A stretch of 5,427 nt of DNA from Desulfamplus sp. (GCA_015231395.1 JADGBP010000181.1:1-5427); one strand, 5' to 3'. Counted from the first letter of the stretch, positions 1-5,427 are shown. Numbers and translations are program-made. The notes: generated by a model not told the origin, from the letters alone.

Positions 1-84
1 GGACTTAAATGTCTCTCCTATGCAGTTACAGGCGACCCGTTTAATGCTGATCCAGGATGCTGGATAAAAAAAGGAGCCCCATGA
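1..84 (+). pseudogene. Partial second copy of the Cys-rich reading frame (C-terminal part)
   Basis: Read on the plus strand from base 1, this encodes the last 27 residues of the Cys-rich frame found complete at 2230-2376, from the GLKC motif through DPGCW to the TGA stop at 82-84. It is identical to that copy because it lies inside the inverted repeat. The 5' part is outside the window, so it is unknown whether a complete second copy exists to the left or whether this is only a duplicated fragment. Confidence 0.5.
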
Positions 85-127
85 AAAAATTTTTTGCCAC
101 ATATTTTCTTTTTATAATTGTGTTATC
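1..127. repeat. Left arm of a perfect 127-bp inverted repeat
   Basis: Bases 1-127 are the exact reverse complement of 2187-2313; I compared them base by base, including the homopolymer runs, and found no mismatch. The match stops abruptly at 128 versus 2186. The arm reaches the left edge, so the repeat may be longer than what is visible. It carries the end of a Cys-rich reading frame, a ribosome binding site (AAGGAG, 71-76), an ATG at 81 and 15 codons plus two bases of the MltF-like gene, all on the plus strand. The minus strand of the same bases supplies the last codons of the coiled-coil gene. Absence of divergence implies a very recent duplication, ongoing gene conversion, or an artefact. 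Confidence 0.97.
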
Positions 128-176
128 ACAAATTCATCAACATATGTTTCCCGTGCCGTGGCTTTGGTTTCATTGA
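81..176 (+). pseudogene. Duplicated 5' end of the MltF-like gene, running into unrelated sequence
   Basis: An ATG at 81, preceded by AAGGAG four bases upstream, opens a frame identical to the first 16 residues of the transglycosylase at 827-2233 (MKKFFATYFLFIIVLS). After the repeat boundary at 127 the frame enters the antisense of the coiled-coil gene, adds 15 unrelated residues and stops at 174-176. The product would be a 31-residue hydrophobic peptide with a signal-anchor start and no enzyme domain. It is best read as a truncated duplicate start; if the segment 128-2186 were inverted, this start would instead be joined in frame to the full transglycosylase body. Confidence 0.6.
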
Positions 177-798
177 CAATAAAGATATCTTTAGATACAA
201 AAATTATATCAAATTCCTTTATTTTAGAAGAATCAACTCTGTTTTTTCTATTGTAACGAATTGCAAAATCATCAAAAGCTTCAACACCAAAATATTTGCG
301 GGCAATTTCTGGAATGTTCGGAGCAACAATATCTTCAACAACCGTGCCCATCTTGTTAGCAAGGTCTCCCCATTTTTTGTTCATCTCTTTCTTCATTTTT
401 TCAGTATTCTGCTTCATCTTTGCTGTGTCTTGCTTCATCTCATCAATCGTTTTATCCAAACTTACCTTGAGATTTTCAGTGTCTTGCTTCATCTCATCAA
501 TCGTTTTATCCAAACTTACCTTGAGATTTTCAGTATCTTGTTTCATCTCACTAATAGTTTGATCCAAACTTACCTTGAGATTTTCAGTATCTTGTTTCAT
601 CTCACTAATAGTTTGATCCAGTCGTTTATCAAATTTATCACTATTGTGTTTCATCTCACTAATAGTTTGATCCAGACGATTACCCAATTTTTCGGTATTT
701 CGTTCCATCCTGAACATCATTGCATTTGTTGAAGCTATAAAGCCGTCAAGCACGACATCCAGTCTTTCCACCTTTTTTTCCAGTATTGTATCAGTCAT
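112..798 (-). CDS. Coiled-coil protein with truncated PD-(D/E)XK-like C-terminal domain
   Basis: Function is unknown. From the ATG at 798 the protein has 228 residues. Residues about 5-150 are a long predicted coiled coil with five 18-residue repeats (41-130, pattern LDxTIxEMKxDTENLKV). A conserved-looking junction follows (KKWGDLANKMGTVVEDIVAPN), then a domain containing Asp197 in EFDIIF and Glu210-x-Lys212 in VNETKA, the spacing of a PD-(D/E)XK nuclease core. This architecture resembles proteins annotated DUF3782 (family recalled, not searched). Such domains usually continue well past the ExK strand; here the frame ends about 16 residues later, and the last four residues and stop are encoded by the inverted-repeat arm, so the natural C-terminus appears lost. 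I chose ATG 798 over the upstream TTG at 837 because AAGGAG lies seven bases before it. The gene starts 28 bp after the transglycosylase stop, suggesting co-transcription. Nuclease activity is not established. Confidence 0.8.
   Translation of the reverse strand: MTDTILEKKVERLDVVLDGFIASTNAMMFRMERNTEKLGNRLDQTISEMKHNSDKFDKRLDQTISEMKQDTENLKVSLDQTISEMKQDTENLKVSLDKTIDEMKQDTENLKVSLDKTIDEMKQDTAKMKQNTEKMKKEMNKKWGDLANKMGTVVEDIVAPNIPEIARKYFGVEAFDDFAIRYNRKNRVDSSKIKEFDIIFVSKDIFIVNETKATARETYVDEFVITQL
426..695. repeat. Five tandem 54-bp units inside the coiled-coil gene
   Basis: Units are 426-479, 480-533, 534-587, 588-641 and 642-695. The first two are identical; the third differs by a few substitutions, and the fourth and fifth diverge mainly in the half read as DKFDKR and EKLGNR. 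Each unit encodes 18 residues, so gain or loss of units keeps the frame. Eighteen residues is a heptad plus a hendecad (five helical turns of 3.6), which suits a nearly straight coiled coil. Decayed related sequence flanks the array on both sides (the NTEK segments). Confidence 0.95.
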
Positions 799-805
799 GG
801 TGATT

Positions 806-811
806 CTCCTT
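806..811 (-). promoter_or_regulatory. Ribosome binding site of the coiled-coil gene
   Basis: On the minus strand AAGGAG stands seven bases before the ATG at 798. No comparable site precedes the in-frame TTG at 837, and starting there would overlap the end of the transglycosylase, so this site decides the start. Confidence 0.8.
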
Positions 812-826
812 TTGTATCTGAATAGA

Positions 827-2233
827 TTACCCGTCAATATGGGCTTTTTGCTTTAAAATATCGTAATATGCAAAAATTTTATTGATATATCGTACAGGTT
901 CATGTCCTCGGGCATAGCCATATTTTGTTTTGGAATAATATTTTTGTTTGGCTAAAAGAGGAAGGGTTTGATTAACTGCATCCCAATGGCTGGAATCCAT
1001 CCCCTGAGCTGCTGCCAGTTTGCGTGCATCCAGAACATGACCATATCCAACATTATAACTTGCCAGAGCAAATTTTATTCTGTCCATGCTGTCATTAATA
1101 TCGCTGAATTTATTGTACATCATATTGAGATAGCCAATGCCGGCTTTAATGTTTTGACGTGGGTCTCTTCTGTTAGTGATACCCATTTCAGCGGCGGCTT
1201 CTTCTGTAACCTGCATGAGCCCCCTGACACCAGCATCACTTCTGGCTGTGGGATCAAAACGTGATTCCTGATATATGACCGCAGCAATAATCCGCCAGTC
1301 AAATCCGTGTTTTTCAGACTCTCTGATAATATTCTTCTTATATTTGGGCAACTTTGTCTCAACCACTTCATGAAATGCTTTTAGATCTGCATATTTAAAT
1401 TTTGTATCAAGATGTCCGTAATACTTTTTATATATTCTTTTAAAAACCCCGTTATGTTTTATAATATCAAAGAAAAGTACCATTTTATCCGAAAGGGCGA
1501 TGTTACCCTTTCGGACAGCCCATCCTAAATGCTCTTTTTTCTGAATGGATATACCTATTGTTATATCAGGGTAATATCTTCGATTTAGCAGAGCAATGTT
1601 GGAATCAGCTATTGTGTAACTGATATCATTCTCATTGTCTGAAACCATGCGAATCAGCTCTTCTGTGGAGAGATCATCATGTACAACCATGTCAATATCA
1701 ATACCGCTGTTTTTAATCTGTAGCAGCCGGTCATAATAAGTTGTGTTCCGGCTCACATGGATTGTTTTTCCCGGCAGTTCATTGATGTTTTTAATAGGTA
1801 GTTTGCTTTTGTGGTAGATGAATTTCTGTTCAACATCCATATATGGCTGAGTAAAGAGCATCTCTTTTTCTCTCTTTTCAGTAATCGTTACTCCGGCTGC
1901 CACAAAATCACCTCTGTCCATGTCAAGGTAGGCAAGCATGTTGTCCCAGCCAGGAGTTATTACCTCCAGCTCCACTTGAAGAAAAGCTGCAAATTCTCTG
2001 GCAAGCTCATATTCAAACCCCATGGGCTGATCGCGGTAAATGTAATATGAATTGGAGTTGTTTTCGGTTATCATTCGGATTTTACCGGCTTTGATGATTC
2101 GGGAGAGAGTGGGCTCATCAATTTCACGGGAAACCCGGGATTGTTTTTGAATATAAACAGATATTGCGGTAAGGGATAGTATTAGCGATAACACAATTAT
2201 AAAAAGAAAATATGTGGCAAAAAATTTTTTCAT
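827..2233 (-). CDS. mltF: MltF-like membrane-bound lytic murein transglycosylase (solute-binding domain plus SLT domain)
   Basis: This enzyme should cleave the MurNAc-GlcNAc bond of peptidoglycan non-hydrolytically, leaving 1,6-anhydro ends, at the outer face of the inner membrane or in the periplasm. From ATG 2233 it has 468 residues (E. coli MltF has 518). Residues 5-27 are a hydrophobic signal or anchor without a lipobox Cys. Residues about 43-275 resemble a family 3 solute-binding domain (GFEYELAREFAAFL; AAGVTITEKREKEMLFTQPY). Residues about 300-455 are an SLT domain with the catalytic Glu323 in YQESRFDP, followed by GVRGLMQ, ALASYNVGYGHV and the C-terminal RYINKIFAYYDIL. An upstream in-frame ATG at 2257 would add eight residues, but ATG 2233 has AAGGAG four bases before it and overlaps the preceding frame as ATGA. 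The first 15 codons and part of codon 16 lie in the inverted repeat, so an identical start exists at 81. The ligand of the binding domain cannot be told from sequence. The gene symbol reflects architecture and not proven orthology. Confidence 0.92.
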   Translation of the reverse strand: MKKFFATYFLFIIVLSLILSLTAISVYIQKQSRVSREIDEPTLSRIIKAGKIRMITENNSNSYYIYRDQPMGFEYELAREFAAFLQVELEVITPGWDNMLAYLDMDRGDFVAAGVTITEKREKEMLFTQPYMDVEQKFIYHKSKLPIKNINELPGKTIHVSRNTTYYDRLLQIKNSGIDIDMVVHDDLSTEELIRMVSDNENDISYTIADSNIALLNRRYYPDITIGISIQKKEHLGWAVRKGNIALSDKMVLFFDIIKHNGVFKRIYKKYYGHLDTKFKYADLKAFHEVVETKLPKYKKNIIRESEKHGFDWRIIAAVIYQESRFDPTARSDAGVRGLMQVTEEAAAEMGITNRRDPRQNIKAGIGYLNMMYNKFSDINDSMDRIKFALASYNVGYGHVLDARKLAAAQGMDSSHWDAVNQTLPLLAKQKYYSKTKYGYARGHEPVRYINKIFAYYDILKQKAHIDG

Positions 2234-2313
2234 GGGGCTCCTTTTTTTATCCAGCATCCTGGATCAGCATTAAACGGGTCGCCTGTAACTGCATAGGAGA
2301 GACATTTAAGTCC
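2187..2313. repeat. Right arm of the perfect 127-bp inverted repeat
   Basis: This is the exact reverse complement of 1-127. It spans the 5' end of the transglycosylase (15 codons and part of codon 16), its ribosome binding site and the last 27 codons plus stop of the Cys-rich frame. The spacer between the arms is 2,059 bp (128-2186). The match to the left arm is limited on this side only by the window edge at base 1, so the true arm could continue past 2313. Confidence 0.97.
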
Positions 2314-2376
2314 TCCATTGCACAATTTTTTATAAAAACATTGTTCACAGCAGATGAAAGAGTGCCTCTGTTTCAT
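2230..2376 (-). CDS. Small Cys-rich protein resembling a radical SAM SPASM-type tail; possible gene remnant
   Basis: The frame encodes 48 residues from ATG 2376. Six cysteines (9, 10, 13, 19, 25, 41) are arranged as CCEQC, then LCNGGLKC, then DPGCW. C-x2-C-x5-C followed by GG and a late Cys resembles the C-terminal auxiliary-cluster (SPASM-like) region of radical SAM peptide-modifying enzymes; no radical SAM core is present in frame. The stop TGA overlaps the transglycosylase ATG (ATGA), as in translationally coupled genes. No convincing ribosome binding site precedes ATG 2376, and an in-frame TGA lies just upstream (2383-2385), so it may be the surviving end of a longer gene. Skipping one base near 2350 would join it to the open frame at 2345-2611. 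Either a real mini-protein that binds a metal or Fe-S cluster, or a pseudogene fragment. The likeness is from memory and unsearched. Confidence 0.5.
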   Translation of the reverse strand: MKQRHSFICCEQCFYKKLCNGGLKCLSYAVTGDPFNADPGCWIKKGAP

Positions 2377-2395
2377 CAGGAGTCAAGATTTCATT

Positions 2396-2413
2396 AGTGC
2401 GAGAATGTGCATT
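2396..2413. repeat. Solo copy of the 18-bp repeat
   Basis: It differs by one base in 18 from the second unit (2531-2548) of the tandem array. It lies about 100 bp away, on the other side of the REP hairpin, in the same orientation. Its last three bases overlap the possible -10 element at 2411-2416. Confidence 0.8.
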
Positions 2414-2441
2414 ATAGTTTTCCAGATAATTAAATTGGCAA
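2411..2441 (-). promoter_or_regulatory. Possible sigma-70-type promoter for the Cys-rich frame, transglycosylase and coiled-coil genes
   Basis: On the minus strand a perfect TATAAT occupies 2411-2416, with TTGCCA at 2436-2441 as a -35 candidate. The spacer is 19 bases, longer than the optimal 17, and such matches arise readily in AT-rich DNA. Transcription would start near 2404, about 30 bases before ATG 2376 and 170 before the transglycosylase ATG. It lies outside the inverted repeat, so the left arm would not carry a copy unless the repeat extends beyond the window. Confidence 0.3.
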
Positions 2442-2443
2442 TC

Positions 2444-2469
2444 GTAGGGGCAATCCCTTGCGGTTGCCC
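2444..2469 (+). repeat. REP-type palindrome with GTAG head
   Basis: GTAG (2444-2447) is followed directly by an imperfect 8-bp stem, GGGCAATC (2448-2455) and GGTTGCCC (2462-2469), with a six-base loop CCTTGC and one G-T pair. A GTAG or GGAG tetranucleotide at the foot of a short hairpin is the hallmark of REP elements mobilised by RAYT (Y1-type) transposases. No RAYT gene is in the window. There is no T-run on either strand, so an intrinsic terminator is unlikely, though such hairpins can stabilise mRNA ends. Confidence 0.6.
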
Positions 2470-2512
2470 TTCTTAAAAATTGAGATACCAAAATATTTTT
2501 CTGGAAGTCTAT

Positions 2513-2602
2513 AGTATGAAAAGGTGCATCAGTGCGAGAATGTGCGTTAGTATGAAAAGGTGCGTTAGTTCGAGAAGATAAATGAGTATGAAAGGGGGCA
2601 TG
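2513..2602. repeat. Tandem array of five 18-bp units in the intergenic gap
   Basis: Units are 2513-2530, 2531-2548, 2549-2566, 2567-2584 and 2585-2602, with a shared core AGTnnGArAAGGTGC that is weaker in units 2, 4 and 5. Two flavours alternate: AGTATGAAAAGGTGC (units 1, 3, 5) and AGTkCGAGAAnrTrm (units 2, 4), so the array is also a 36-bp period. The array begins 43 bases beyond the REP hairpin and ends 57 bases short of the kinase stop. The flanking stretch 2603-2659 shows no gene and no convincing terminator. Confidence 0.88.
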
Positions 2603-2659
2603 TGTGATATGTCATTGCAATAACAGCTTTGAAGGATAATAGCCCTGAGTTGGTAATAA

Positions 2660-5427
2660 TTACCCATTTGTCATGATCAGAAAATCAATATATTTTTCTA
2701 CACTTTTACACTCTTTTTGAATAAGCTTAATCAAATCCACTGCCTTTTCTAAATTTTCTTCTGTGGCAACCTGCTCAAGACTCGATGCTGCTGAATAGAG
2801 TCTCATGGCTGTGAGATTAACAGCACCTCCTTTAATCTTATGTGCTTCATTTGCAATAGTTATCATATCTTCATTTTTAAGGGCTTTTTTAATAATTATT
2901 AACTGATCGCTGACAAGTTTTGAGAACTTGCCGAGTGCATTATCCAGGAAAATTCTGTTGCCTCCAAACTCTTCAAGAGCCTGTTCGTAATTTATTGGTT
3001 TGTCATTTCTGTCTGAATATTTTTCATTATTTTCATCATCATGTTTTTCATTATGTTCATGTTGATCGTCATGTTTTGTATTATGGTTATCGTCATATTT
3101 TTTATCATGTGTATAATCATTGTCATATTTATAATCATAATTGTCAGTGTCAGATAAAGGATTATCCGATATTTTATACTGTGAAAATTTTTCTGAACAA
3201 GTATTGTCCTTTTCGTTTTTAATACGGAACCATTTTTCAACCATCTCAATAAGTTTTTTTCGTTTAAGGGGTTTTGTGAGATAGTCATTCATTCCGGCTG
3301 CCAAACATTTTTCTTTATATCCCGTAAGAGCGTGGGCTGTCATGGCAATAATAGGAGTGCTTCTCAAGCCCGGGTTTTCTTTTTTCAGAATAGCCTCAAT
3401 ATCTCTTATCTCTTTTGTTGCCTGATAACCGTCTTTAACCGGCATCTGGATATCCATTAAAATAATATCGTATAGTTTTTGTTTATAGGCATTTACCGCT
3501 TCCAGACCATTTGCCACCACATCTACCTGACATCTTGCCTGAGTCAGAATAAGAGTTCCCAACTCTTGATTAGTGGGATAATCTTCAACTAAAAGTATCT
3601 GGATTTGCTCCCTCTGCTCATCAATAAGTGTATGTCGAGTAACCAATTGTCCGCCTGTTTTGTTTTTTTCTTTTCCAGCACGACCGAGAACTTTTTCAAT
3701 TGCTTTTCGCAGATGATCCCGTTTTACAGGTTTGATAAGATATCCGTTGATTCCTAACTGTTTGCAAATTTTACTGTCACCAAGTTTTCCCATGGATGTG
3801 AGCATGAGAATTGGAATGTTTTGAAGAGGTTCAACCATCTTTAACTCTCGGGTAAATTCAAACCCATCCATTTCAGGCATTTGTGCGTCAGACATAATAA
3901 GGTCAAAAGGTTGTGATGAGAAAACAGATTTCATTAGAATCAACAAAGCCTCTTTTCCCCCGCTGACCTCATATGGCAGGCATCCCCATGATTTAAGGTA
4001 TTCCATCTGTATGGCTCTATTGGTATGGTTGTCGTCCATAACAAGAACCTTTAAATTACTCAAATCAACAGCAGGCTTATTTTCACAATCGTCTTCCTGC
4101 TGCTCAGCCTGTACCCTAAAAGGAACTGTAAACCAGAATGTGCTTCCTTTTCCTTCTTCGCTCTCAAGACCCATTTCACCATCCATCAACAGGGTCAACT
4201 GTTTGCTGATGGTAACTCCCAGTCCAGTGCCGCCATATTGCCTTGTGGTGGAACCATCTGCCTGAGCAAACTCCTCAAATATGATAGCCTGTTTATTTTT
4301 TGGTATGCCTATGCCTGTATCTCTTACTGAAAAACGGACGAAAATCTTCTTTTCAAAGGATTCTTGAAGTTCCCCATTAAGCGACTCTTTTTTAGCCAAT
4401 CCCTCTTGAACCATCTCTTGTATGGCTGCGTCTTCTTTAGTCAGTTCCTCTTCAATCAAATCTTCTTTAACCAGCTCGTCTTTAGTCAGATCTTCTTTAA
4501 CCAGCTCACCTTTAATAAATATCTCTCCCTTAAAGGTAAATTTAAGGGCATTGCCTCCAAGATTCATCAGAATCTGCCTTAAACGCCCAGGATCTCCAAT
4601 CAGGTTTGACGGTACTTCAGGCGATATAAAAGAGATCAACTCCAACCCTTTTTTTTCTGCCCTGTAGGCAAAACTGTCTGACACATCCTCCAATAAGGCT
4701 CTTACATTAAAGGGAATCGCTTCAATTTCAAGTTTGCCTGCCTCTATTTTTGAAAAATCCAGAATATCATTGATAATATTGAGCAGCGAACCGCCTTCTT
4801 TGGTGATAGTATATAAAAAGTTTTTCTGGGTTCTATCAAGGTTTGTATCAAGAAGCAGTTCAGACATTCCCATAATGCCGTTGAGCGGAGTTCGTATCTC
4901 ATGGCTCATATTTGCCAGAAATTCACCTTTTACACGACTCAGATGCTCTGCTTTTTCCGCCATCAGTTTCAGCTCTTTTGTTCTTTCTTCTATCTGCATT
5001 TCAAGAAGTGCCTGATGCTTTTTCAAAACTTCCATCTTCTCAATTTGACGGAGTTGTTTTTCCATTTCCATCACTTCGGTTAAATCATGTATCACTGTCA
5101 GAATAGATTCCTGAGAATCAAAAACAATGGGTTGAGCAAATAGCACTGCGGGAAAAACCACGCCTCCGGACTTTTTAAGTTCAGCACGAAAATCTTTTAC
5201 TTCCCCTGTGTTTGACAAAGTTTTCAGGAGCAGCTTTTGCTCCTCAAGGTTATTGTACAAACATGAATCTTCAGATTTTATAAAATTTTCATTAGAATAG
5301 TTGAATATTTTCTGTGCATTCAAATTGGCAAAAACAATTTTGCCATTTTTGTTTGAGATAATCATTGGCACAGGAATGGTTTCCGATATCACCTCAAACT
5401 GTTTTTGCATCTGGCTCTCAGTCTTAC
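2660..5427 (-). CDS. Hybrid sensor histidine kinase, PAS-HisKA-HATPase-REC-REC-HPt (N-terminus outside window)
   Basis: This BarA-like phosphorelay kinase autophosphorylates and relays phosphate His to Asp to His toward an unseen response regulator. Numbered from the internal Met at 5410 (916 residues): PAS domain 1-115; coiled linker 116-160; HisKA with His170 in [13 protein letters not shown]; HATPase with Asn283/Asn287, DTGIGIP (364-370) and GGTGLG (393-398); REC1 454-575 with Asp459/460, phosphoacceptor Asp508, Thr538, Lys560; REC2 604-728 with Glu609/Asp610, phosphoacceptor Asp653, Thr691, Lys713; HPt 804-913 with His857 in [12 protein letters not shown]. All catalytic residues are present. 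No stop lies between 5410 and the window edge and the extra codons (KTESQ) read as linker, so the real start, and any sensor or membrane segments, are probably to the right. Two oddities: a repeat-rich insert in the ATPase domain and a polar Asp/His/Asn/Lys linker before HPt. The input signal is unknown. Its stop is about 280 bp before the Cys-rich frame. Confidence 0.96.
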   Translation of the reverse strand, partial: KTESQMQKQFEVISETIPVPMIISNKNGKIVFANLNAQKIFNYSNENFIKSEDSCLYNNLEEQKLLLKTLSNTGEVKDFRAELKKSGGVVFPAVLFAQPIVFDSQESILTVIHDLTEVMEMEKQLRQIEKMEVLKKHQALLEMQIEERTKELKLMAEKAEHLSRVKGEFLANMSHEIRTPLNGIMGMSELLLDTNLDRTQKNFLYTITKEGGSLLNIINDILDFSKIEAGKLEIEAIPFNVRALLEDVSDSFAYRAEKKGLELISFISPEVPSNLIGDPGRLRQILMNLGGNALKFTFKGEIFIKGELVKEDLTKDELVKEDLIEEELTKEDAAIQEMVQEGLAKKESLNGELQESFEKKIFVRFSVRDTGIGIPKNKQAIIFEEFAQADGSTTRQYGGTGLGVTISKQLTLLMDGEMGLESEEGKGSTFWFTVPFRVQAEQQEDDCENKPAVDLSNLKVLVMDDNHTNRAIQMEYLKSWGCLPYEVSGGKEALLILMKSVFSSQPFDLIMSDAQMPEMDGFEFTRELKMVEPLQNIPILMLTSMGKLGDSKICKQLGINGYLIKPVKRDHLRKAIEKVLGRAGKEKNKTGGQLVTRHTLIDEQREQIQILLVEDYPTNQELGTLILTQARCQVDVVANGLEAVNAYKQKLYDIILMDIQMPVKDGYQATKEIRDIEAILKKENPGLRSTPIIAMTAHALTGYKEKCLAAGMNDYLTKPLKRKKLIEMVEKWFRIKNEKDNTCSEKFSQYKISDNPLSDTDNYDYKYDNDYTHDKKYDDNHNTKHDDQHEHNEKHDDENNEKYSDRNDKPINYEQALEEFGGNRIFLDNALGKFSKLVSDQLIIIKKALKNEDMITIANEAHKIKGGAVNLTAMRLYSAASSLEQVATEENLEKAVDLIKLIQKECKSVEKYIDFLIMTNG
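3011..3160 (-). other. Low-complexity Asp/His/Asn/Lys/Tyr linker in the kinase, between REC2 and HPt
   Basis: Residues 751-800 (numbered from Met 5410) consist almost wholly of D, N, H, K, E and Y with recurring KYDD, KHDD and HNEKHDD words. The DNA is correspondingly repetitive (TCATGTTT, TCATATTT and similar words) and looks like an expanded degenerate microsatellite. The segment is presumably disordered and gives the HPt domain reach to both receiver domains. Whether the histidines and acids bind metal is untested. Confidence 0.8.
4421..4510. repeat. Three degenerate 30-bp repeats inside the kinase ATPase domain
   Basis: Residues 301-330 (from Met 5410) read [20 protein letters not shown] and [10 protein letters not shown], three 10-residue units; the first two share GAGCTGGTTAAAGAAGAT exactly. 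They lie in an acidic, probably helical insert (about 300-350) between the N box (Asn287) and the DTGIGIP box (Asp364), a stretch that is usually a few tens of residues shorter in HATPase domains. The repeats keep the frame. Confidence 0.85.

Larger units (their letters stand above)
2345..2611 (-). other. Open frame without a start, carrying hexapeptide repeats; status unclear
   Basis: From just after a TGA at 2612-2614 to a TGA at 2345-2347 this minus-strand frame has no stop for 88 codons in otherwise AT-rich intergenic DNA. The 18-bp repeats translate as alternating APFHT and SRT hexapeptides (for example NAPFHT, NAHSRT, DAPFHT). The REP palindrome reads as ARDCPYD, and after a second NAHSRT (the solo 18-bp copy) the end reads NEILTPDETEALFHLL, which looks like normal protein. 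There is no ATG; only a TTG at 2491 lacking a ribosome binding site. I see it as either a decayed gene or a chance frame kept open because repeats in multiples of three contain no stop. Confidence 0.2.

Noticed and set aside
118..732. Long plus-strand open frame (about 200 codons) opposite the coiled-coil gene
   Set aside because: It is antisense to the 54-bp repeats, rich in Phe/Leu/His from reversed Lys/Glu/Met codons, with no ribosome binding site. The minus frame has clear coiled-coil and ExK features.
799..837. Upstream TTG start at 837 for the coiled-coil gene
   Set aside because: It would overlap the end of the transglycosylase and lacks a ribosome binding site, while ATG 798 has AAGGAG at good spacing.
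2234..2257. Upstream ATG start at 2257 for the transglycosylase
   Set aside because: No clear ribosome binding site precedes it; ATG 2233 has AAGGAG, begins a standard signal-anchor sequence and overlaps the preceding stop.
2212..2397. Plus-strand 61-codon frame across the right repeat arm
   Set aside because: It is antisense to the transglycosylase start and the Cys-rich frame, and its translation shows no domain-like features.
2448..2469. Hairpin as an intrinsic terminator
   Set aside because: No U-tract follows on either strand; the GTAG head fits a REP element better.
2516..2581. Plus-strand 21-residue Cys/Arg peptide (MKRC and CVS words) read from the 18-bp array
   Set aside because: It is a direct product of the repeat unit in one frame, without a ribosome binding site, and any frame of this array gives hexapeptide repeats.
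2513..2602. 18-bp array as a CRISPR
   Set aside because: The units are contiguous with no unique spacers, shorter than CRISPR repeats, and no cas genes are present.
2992..3288. Minus-strand frame rich in Met/Ile/Thr inside the kinase gene
   Set aside because: It is a frame-shifted reading of the repetitive linker region; the kinase frame runs unbroken through it into a good HPt domain.
4364..4667. Plus-strand frames opposite the ATPase insert
   Set aside because: They are shadows of the KEDL repeats with Ser/Phe/Leu-rich low-complexity translations and no start signals.

Overview
The window is AT-rich bacterial DNA in which every well-supported gene lies on the minus strand. Read in that direction (from high to low coordinates) it holds: a large hybrid sensor histidine kinase whose N-terminus runs off the right edge; a repeat-laden gap of about 280 bases; a tiny Cys-rich reading frame; an MltF-like lytic transglycosylase; and a coiled-coil protein ending in a PD-(D/E)XK-like domain that is cut short. 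The PAS-kinase-REC-REC-HPt kinase, the MltF-type enzyme and the GTAG-headed REP palindrome suggest a Gram-negative bacterium with a murein sacculus. The general style (large hybrid kinases, abundant short repeats, AT-richness) reminds me of the Desulfobacterota, but that is an impression and not a demonstrated placement.

Layout. 1-127 is one arm of a perfect inverted repeat; its other arm is 2187-2313. 112-798 (minus) is the coiled-coil/nuclease-like gene, whose last four codons and stop come from the left arm. 827-2233 (minus) is the MltF-like gene, whose first 15 codons and part of the 16th lie in the right arm. 2230-2376 (minus) is a 48-codon Cys-rich frame whose stop overlaps the MltF start (ATGA). 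2377-2659 is a gap with a possible promoter, a REP-type hairpin, and 18-bp repeats (one solo copy and a five-unit tandem array). 2660-5427 (minus) is the hybrid kinase.

How the parts may work together. The Cys-rich frame, the transglycosylase and the coiled-coil gene look co-transcribed (4-bp overlap, then a 28-bp gap). The kinase lies upstream in the same direction but is separated by the repeat-bearing gap, so it may or may not belong to the same transcript. The kinase is a self-contained phosphorelay (His to Asp to His) and would signal to a regulator not seen here. The transglycosylase couples a periplasmic solute-binding module to murein cleavage.

The most striking observation is the inverted repeat. 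It duplicates, in opposite orientation, the end of the Cys-rich frame together with the ribosome binding site, start and first 15 codons of the transglycosylase, and it truncates the coiled-coil gene. It is either a real inverted duplication, possibly an invertible segment, or a fold-back artefact of amplification or assembly. The sequence alone cannot decide which.
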